Shown here: positions 62,255 to 64,000 of the stretch, one piece after another | How positions within the stretch are numbered: the first letter of the stretch is position 1 | Layout of the letters: each line of letters starts with the position of its first letter | Assembly (NCBI GenBank): GCA_030442055.1 | Contig: JAUJEB010000003.1 | Span: 558,001-622,000 of the forward strand | Source: Agaribacillus aureus | GTDB lineage: Bacteria > Bacteroidota > Bacteroidia > Cytophagales > Cyclobacteriaceae | Direction: 5' to 3' | DNA: 64,000 bases | The notes under the pieces: generated by a model | Seen by the model: only the letters and a program-made list of their open reading frames with translations | Database searches by the model: none | What the model was told of the DNA's origin: nothing | Translations under genes and position numbers: made by a program

Positions 62255-63724
62255 CTAATTTTCCCACCAACCTTTGGCATTGATATTGTCACTACCCAGG
62301 CCTTGTATCGCCTGCTGATAATTTTCGGCATTCAATGACTGTTCCTGATCCGGGTATAAAAACCTTACGGGCACCTGGTTGTCATTTACATTATCCTGCC
62401 CGGGCTGTATCTCTTCCGGCAAGCCGGTTCTTCTGAAATCATACCAGGCTTCCAGCCCAACCATGAAGGAGGCCAGCCATTTTTGTCTCATGATAACATC
62501 CAGCTCGCCGTTGTAGGCAACGCCGGGCTGTGACAGGTATGCGGTGAGATCCTGCTCGGTGTTCCAATACTCAAAAGAGCTCTTTACACCTTCCTCATAA
62601 TAGGTTTGGCCGTCTCCTGTAATCATTCCTCTCTGGGCAGCCTCGGCTAAAATAAATTGCAATTCAGCGTGTTGCATCAAAGCTCCGCCCACCGCATCCG
62701 GCGAATCAAAAAACAATCCCTGATTCAATCTTGAAACATTAGACGCACCGCCATTAAAGGTAGAAGCGTTGTTTTCACTTAGTCCATTGGGCAAGCCTAC
62801 AAATAAGGTTGGATCGTCATTTGGATTATCTGTTGGTTGAAACCAGGTGTTGAGCCTGTTGTCTCCGAATCCTTTTAACACTGCCTCACTTGTTTCACTT
62901 AAACGATGCTCATCGAAACCGCCAATTCTGCCTCTTCCTATTGGAAAAGATGTGGCCACGCTTGCGGCCGGATATATTAGCACAGCATTGTCTTCGTTAC
63001 TTTCAAAAATCGGTTTGTTATCAATGATTTGCTGCATCTGGCTGGATACATCGACCTTACTTGAAATTCTCATCAGGTATCTCAGCTGAAGAGAATTAGC
63101 CAGTTTCCTCCAGGCTAACAAATCACCGTCATACAACAAGTCACCACCAAAAATCGGCACACCCTGTGTCAATAAACCATCAGCTGCGGTAAGATCAGCC
63201 AGTATGCCATTATAAATACTTTCCTGAGAATCGTATTTTGGCTGGAATTCTCCATCAGTCTGGCCTTTAATAGCTTCGGAATAAGGCACCTCACCCCAGC
63301 TATCGGTCAGGTTGGAATATATCCATGACTTAACAATTAGTGCCATGGCCTCGTAACTAGGATTTTTTGATTCTTCGGCACGGGCAGACTCTAAAATCAA
63401 TTCCACTTCCGTAAGATTGCCGTAATAGTCATTCCACTTGCCACTTTCCGACCCCCAATTGTAACGGTCAAAATCTGTAAAGTTAATTTTAGCGGTAAGC
63501 TGAGCTACAATGTTCCCGTTACTCCATCCGGTGTTAACCTGATCTGTCAGGGTCTTGGAGAGAACAGTTGATAACAGTAAATTAGGACTTACTGTTTCAG
63601 GCTCATTGTTGTTTGTGTTGATATCTTCAAAATCATCAGTGCAGCCTGCAAAAATAAGAATGCAGAGCAACATTGTTTTAAATTGTTTCATCACAAGAAT
63701 ATTTTTAATTTTAATTGAATTCAT
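62255..63724 (-). CDS. SusD-like_2 family outer-membrane lipoprotein
   Basis: 489 residues from the ATG at 63724, which overlaps the upstream susC stop as TGATG; a Met at 63691 (MKQFKTML) gives the better lipoprotein signal (FAGC) and may be the real start. After the lipid Cys comes TDDFEDINTNNNEPETVSPN, the usual opening of the SusD-like_2 subfamily. Other landmarks: AMALIVKSWIYSNLTDSWGE, WRKLANSLQLRYLMRIS, ELQFILAEAAQRGM, IMRQKWLASFMVGLEAWYDF and GRIGGFDEHRLSETSE. This subfamily occurs with its own SusC class, as here. Terminator follows at 62209. Confidence 0.93.
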   Translation of the reverse strand: MNSIKIKNILVMKQFKTMLLCILIFAGCTDDFEDINTNNNEPETVSPNLLLSTVLSKTLTDQVNTGWSNGNIVAQLTAKINFTDFDRYNWGSESGKWNDYYGNLTEVELILESARAEESKNPSYEAMALIVKSWIYSNLTDSWGEVPYSEAIKGQTDGEFQPKYDSQESIYNGILADLTAADGLLTQGVPIFGGDLLYDGDLLAWRKLANSLQLRYLMRISSKVDVSSQMQQIIDNKPIFESNEDNAVLIYPAASVATSFPIGRGRIGGFDEHRLSETSEAVLKGFGDNRLNTWFQPTDNPNDDPTLFVGLPNGLSENNASTFNGGASNVSRLNQGLFFDSPDAVGGALMQHAELQFILAEAAQRGMITGDGQTYYEEGVKSSFEYWNTEQDLTAYLSQPGVAYNGELDVIMRQKWLASFMVGLEAWYDFRRTGLPEEIQPGQDNVNDNQVPVRFLYPDQEQSLNAENYQQAIQGLGSDNINAKGWWEN

Positions 63725-64000
63725 CAGAAGGTAATATTTAAGTTAAAGCCCATACTTCTTGAAGAAGGTGTGGCCATATCTTCAACACCCGGAACAATAG
63801 TTCCACCGTTAAATGATAAAGTTTCAGGGTCAAAGTGTGGGTTTTCCGTCCACAAGGCCAGGTTTCTACCAACAACGGAAATAGTCAGCGCTTTAAATGG
63901 CGTTCTTTCTATCAGGGTCTGAGGTAAGCTATATCCAAGCTTTACTTCTCTTAATTTCAGGAAAGAAGCATCAAACATTCCCACTTCCTCGTTGCCCCTG
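63724..64000 (-). CDS. SusC-family TonB-dependent transporter, C-terminal end only
   Basis: The frame is open to the right edge of the window, so only the last 91 residues or so are seen. They show the typical SusC C-terminus: SFLKLREVKLGYSLPQTLIE, VVGRNLALWTENPHFDPET and the closing GFNLNITF with terminal Phe. Its stop overlaps the start region of the SusD-like_2 gene (TGATG), so the pair is translationally coupled. Nothing can be said about regulation or the plug domain. Confidence 0.93.
   Translation of the reverse strand, partial: RGNEEVGMFDASFLKLREVKLGYSLPQTLIERTPFKALTISVVGRNLALWTENPHFDPETLSFNGGTIVPGVEDMATPSSRSMGFNLNITF

Noticed and set aside
1-64000. CRISPR arrays, tRNA or rRNA genes, complete insertion sequences
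   Set aside because: No regularly spaced repeats, cloverleaf-like sequences, rRNA segments or transposase genes were found on reading both strands.

Overview
The window comes from a Bacteroidota genome, most likely a free-living glycan degrader of the Cytophagales/Chitinophagales type. The evidence is five complete SusC/SusD pairs plus the edge of a sixth, FecR/ECF-sigma pairs, a hybrid two-component system (HTCS), a type IX secretion sorting domain, very A/T-rich translation-initiation regions with few Shine-Dalgarno sites, and lipoprotein signals on most SusD-like proteins. Genus assignment is not possible from the sequence alone. No rRNA, tRNA, CRISPR array, complete insertion sequence or replication origin was seen. 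Nearly everything is on the minus strand; only the HTCS at the left edge and an AraC-family regulator near 57 kb are on the plus strand.

Region 1 (about 0-22 kb) is a polysaccharide utilisation locus (PUL) that looks HTCS-controlled. In transcription order on the minus strand it holds a fibronectin-like/FISUMP surface lipoprotein, a normal SusC/SusD pair, a second pair whose SusC has a degenerate TonB-box region, a DUF1735-like lipoprotein, a small exported protein, and a 1512-residue secreted beta-helix protein (GH141-like) with PA14, malectin-like, CBM6-like and three CBM5/12-like modules and a T9SS tail. Neither SusC has the STN signalling domain, which fits control by the HTCS rather than by ECF sigma/FecR. 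A shared sequence, CCCnnTGAACAATTTAT, lies upstream of both the FISUMP gene and the beta-helix gene.

Region 2 (about 22-52 kb) holds three tandem units, each ECF sigma, FecR, STN-bearing SusC, SusD. Unit A also has an unassigned Tat-exported, glycosidase-like protein and a large FG-GAP/UnbV lipoprotein. Unit B has no enzyme. Unit C has a GH97 enzyme. The SusC/SusD pairs of units B and C are close paralogues in their transport parts but have very different STN domains, FecRs and sigma factors. All three sigma factors end in a hydrophobic tail, and each fecR-susC gap holds a strong hairpin.

Region 3 (about 52-57.8 kb) looks like the cytoplasmic side of sugar use: a DUF5107/TPR protein, an MFS sugar porter and a divergent AraC regulator. 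Region 4 (57.8-64 kb) is more mixed: small exported and hypothetical proteins, a DUF1080 lipoprotein, a secreted metallophosphoesterase, a decayed N-terminus of an alkaline-phosphatase-like lipoprotein, and the end of another SusC followed by a SusD-like_2 lipoprotein.

Together the genes suggest stacked glycan-capture systems: outer-membrane SusCD import, exported enzymes, then MFS uptake and cytosolic processing, with separate HTCS, ECF/FecR and AraC inputs. The substrates cannot be read from the sequence with confidence; GH97 points to alpha-glucosides or alpha-galactosides, and the beta-helix protein to plant or algal heteroglycans.
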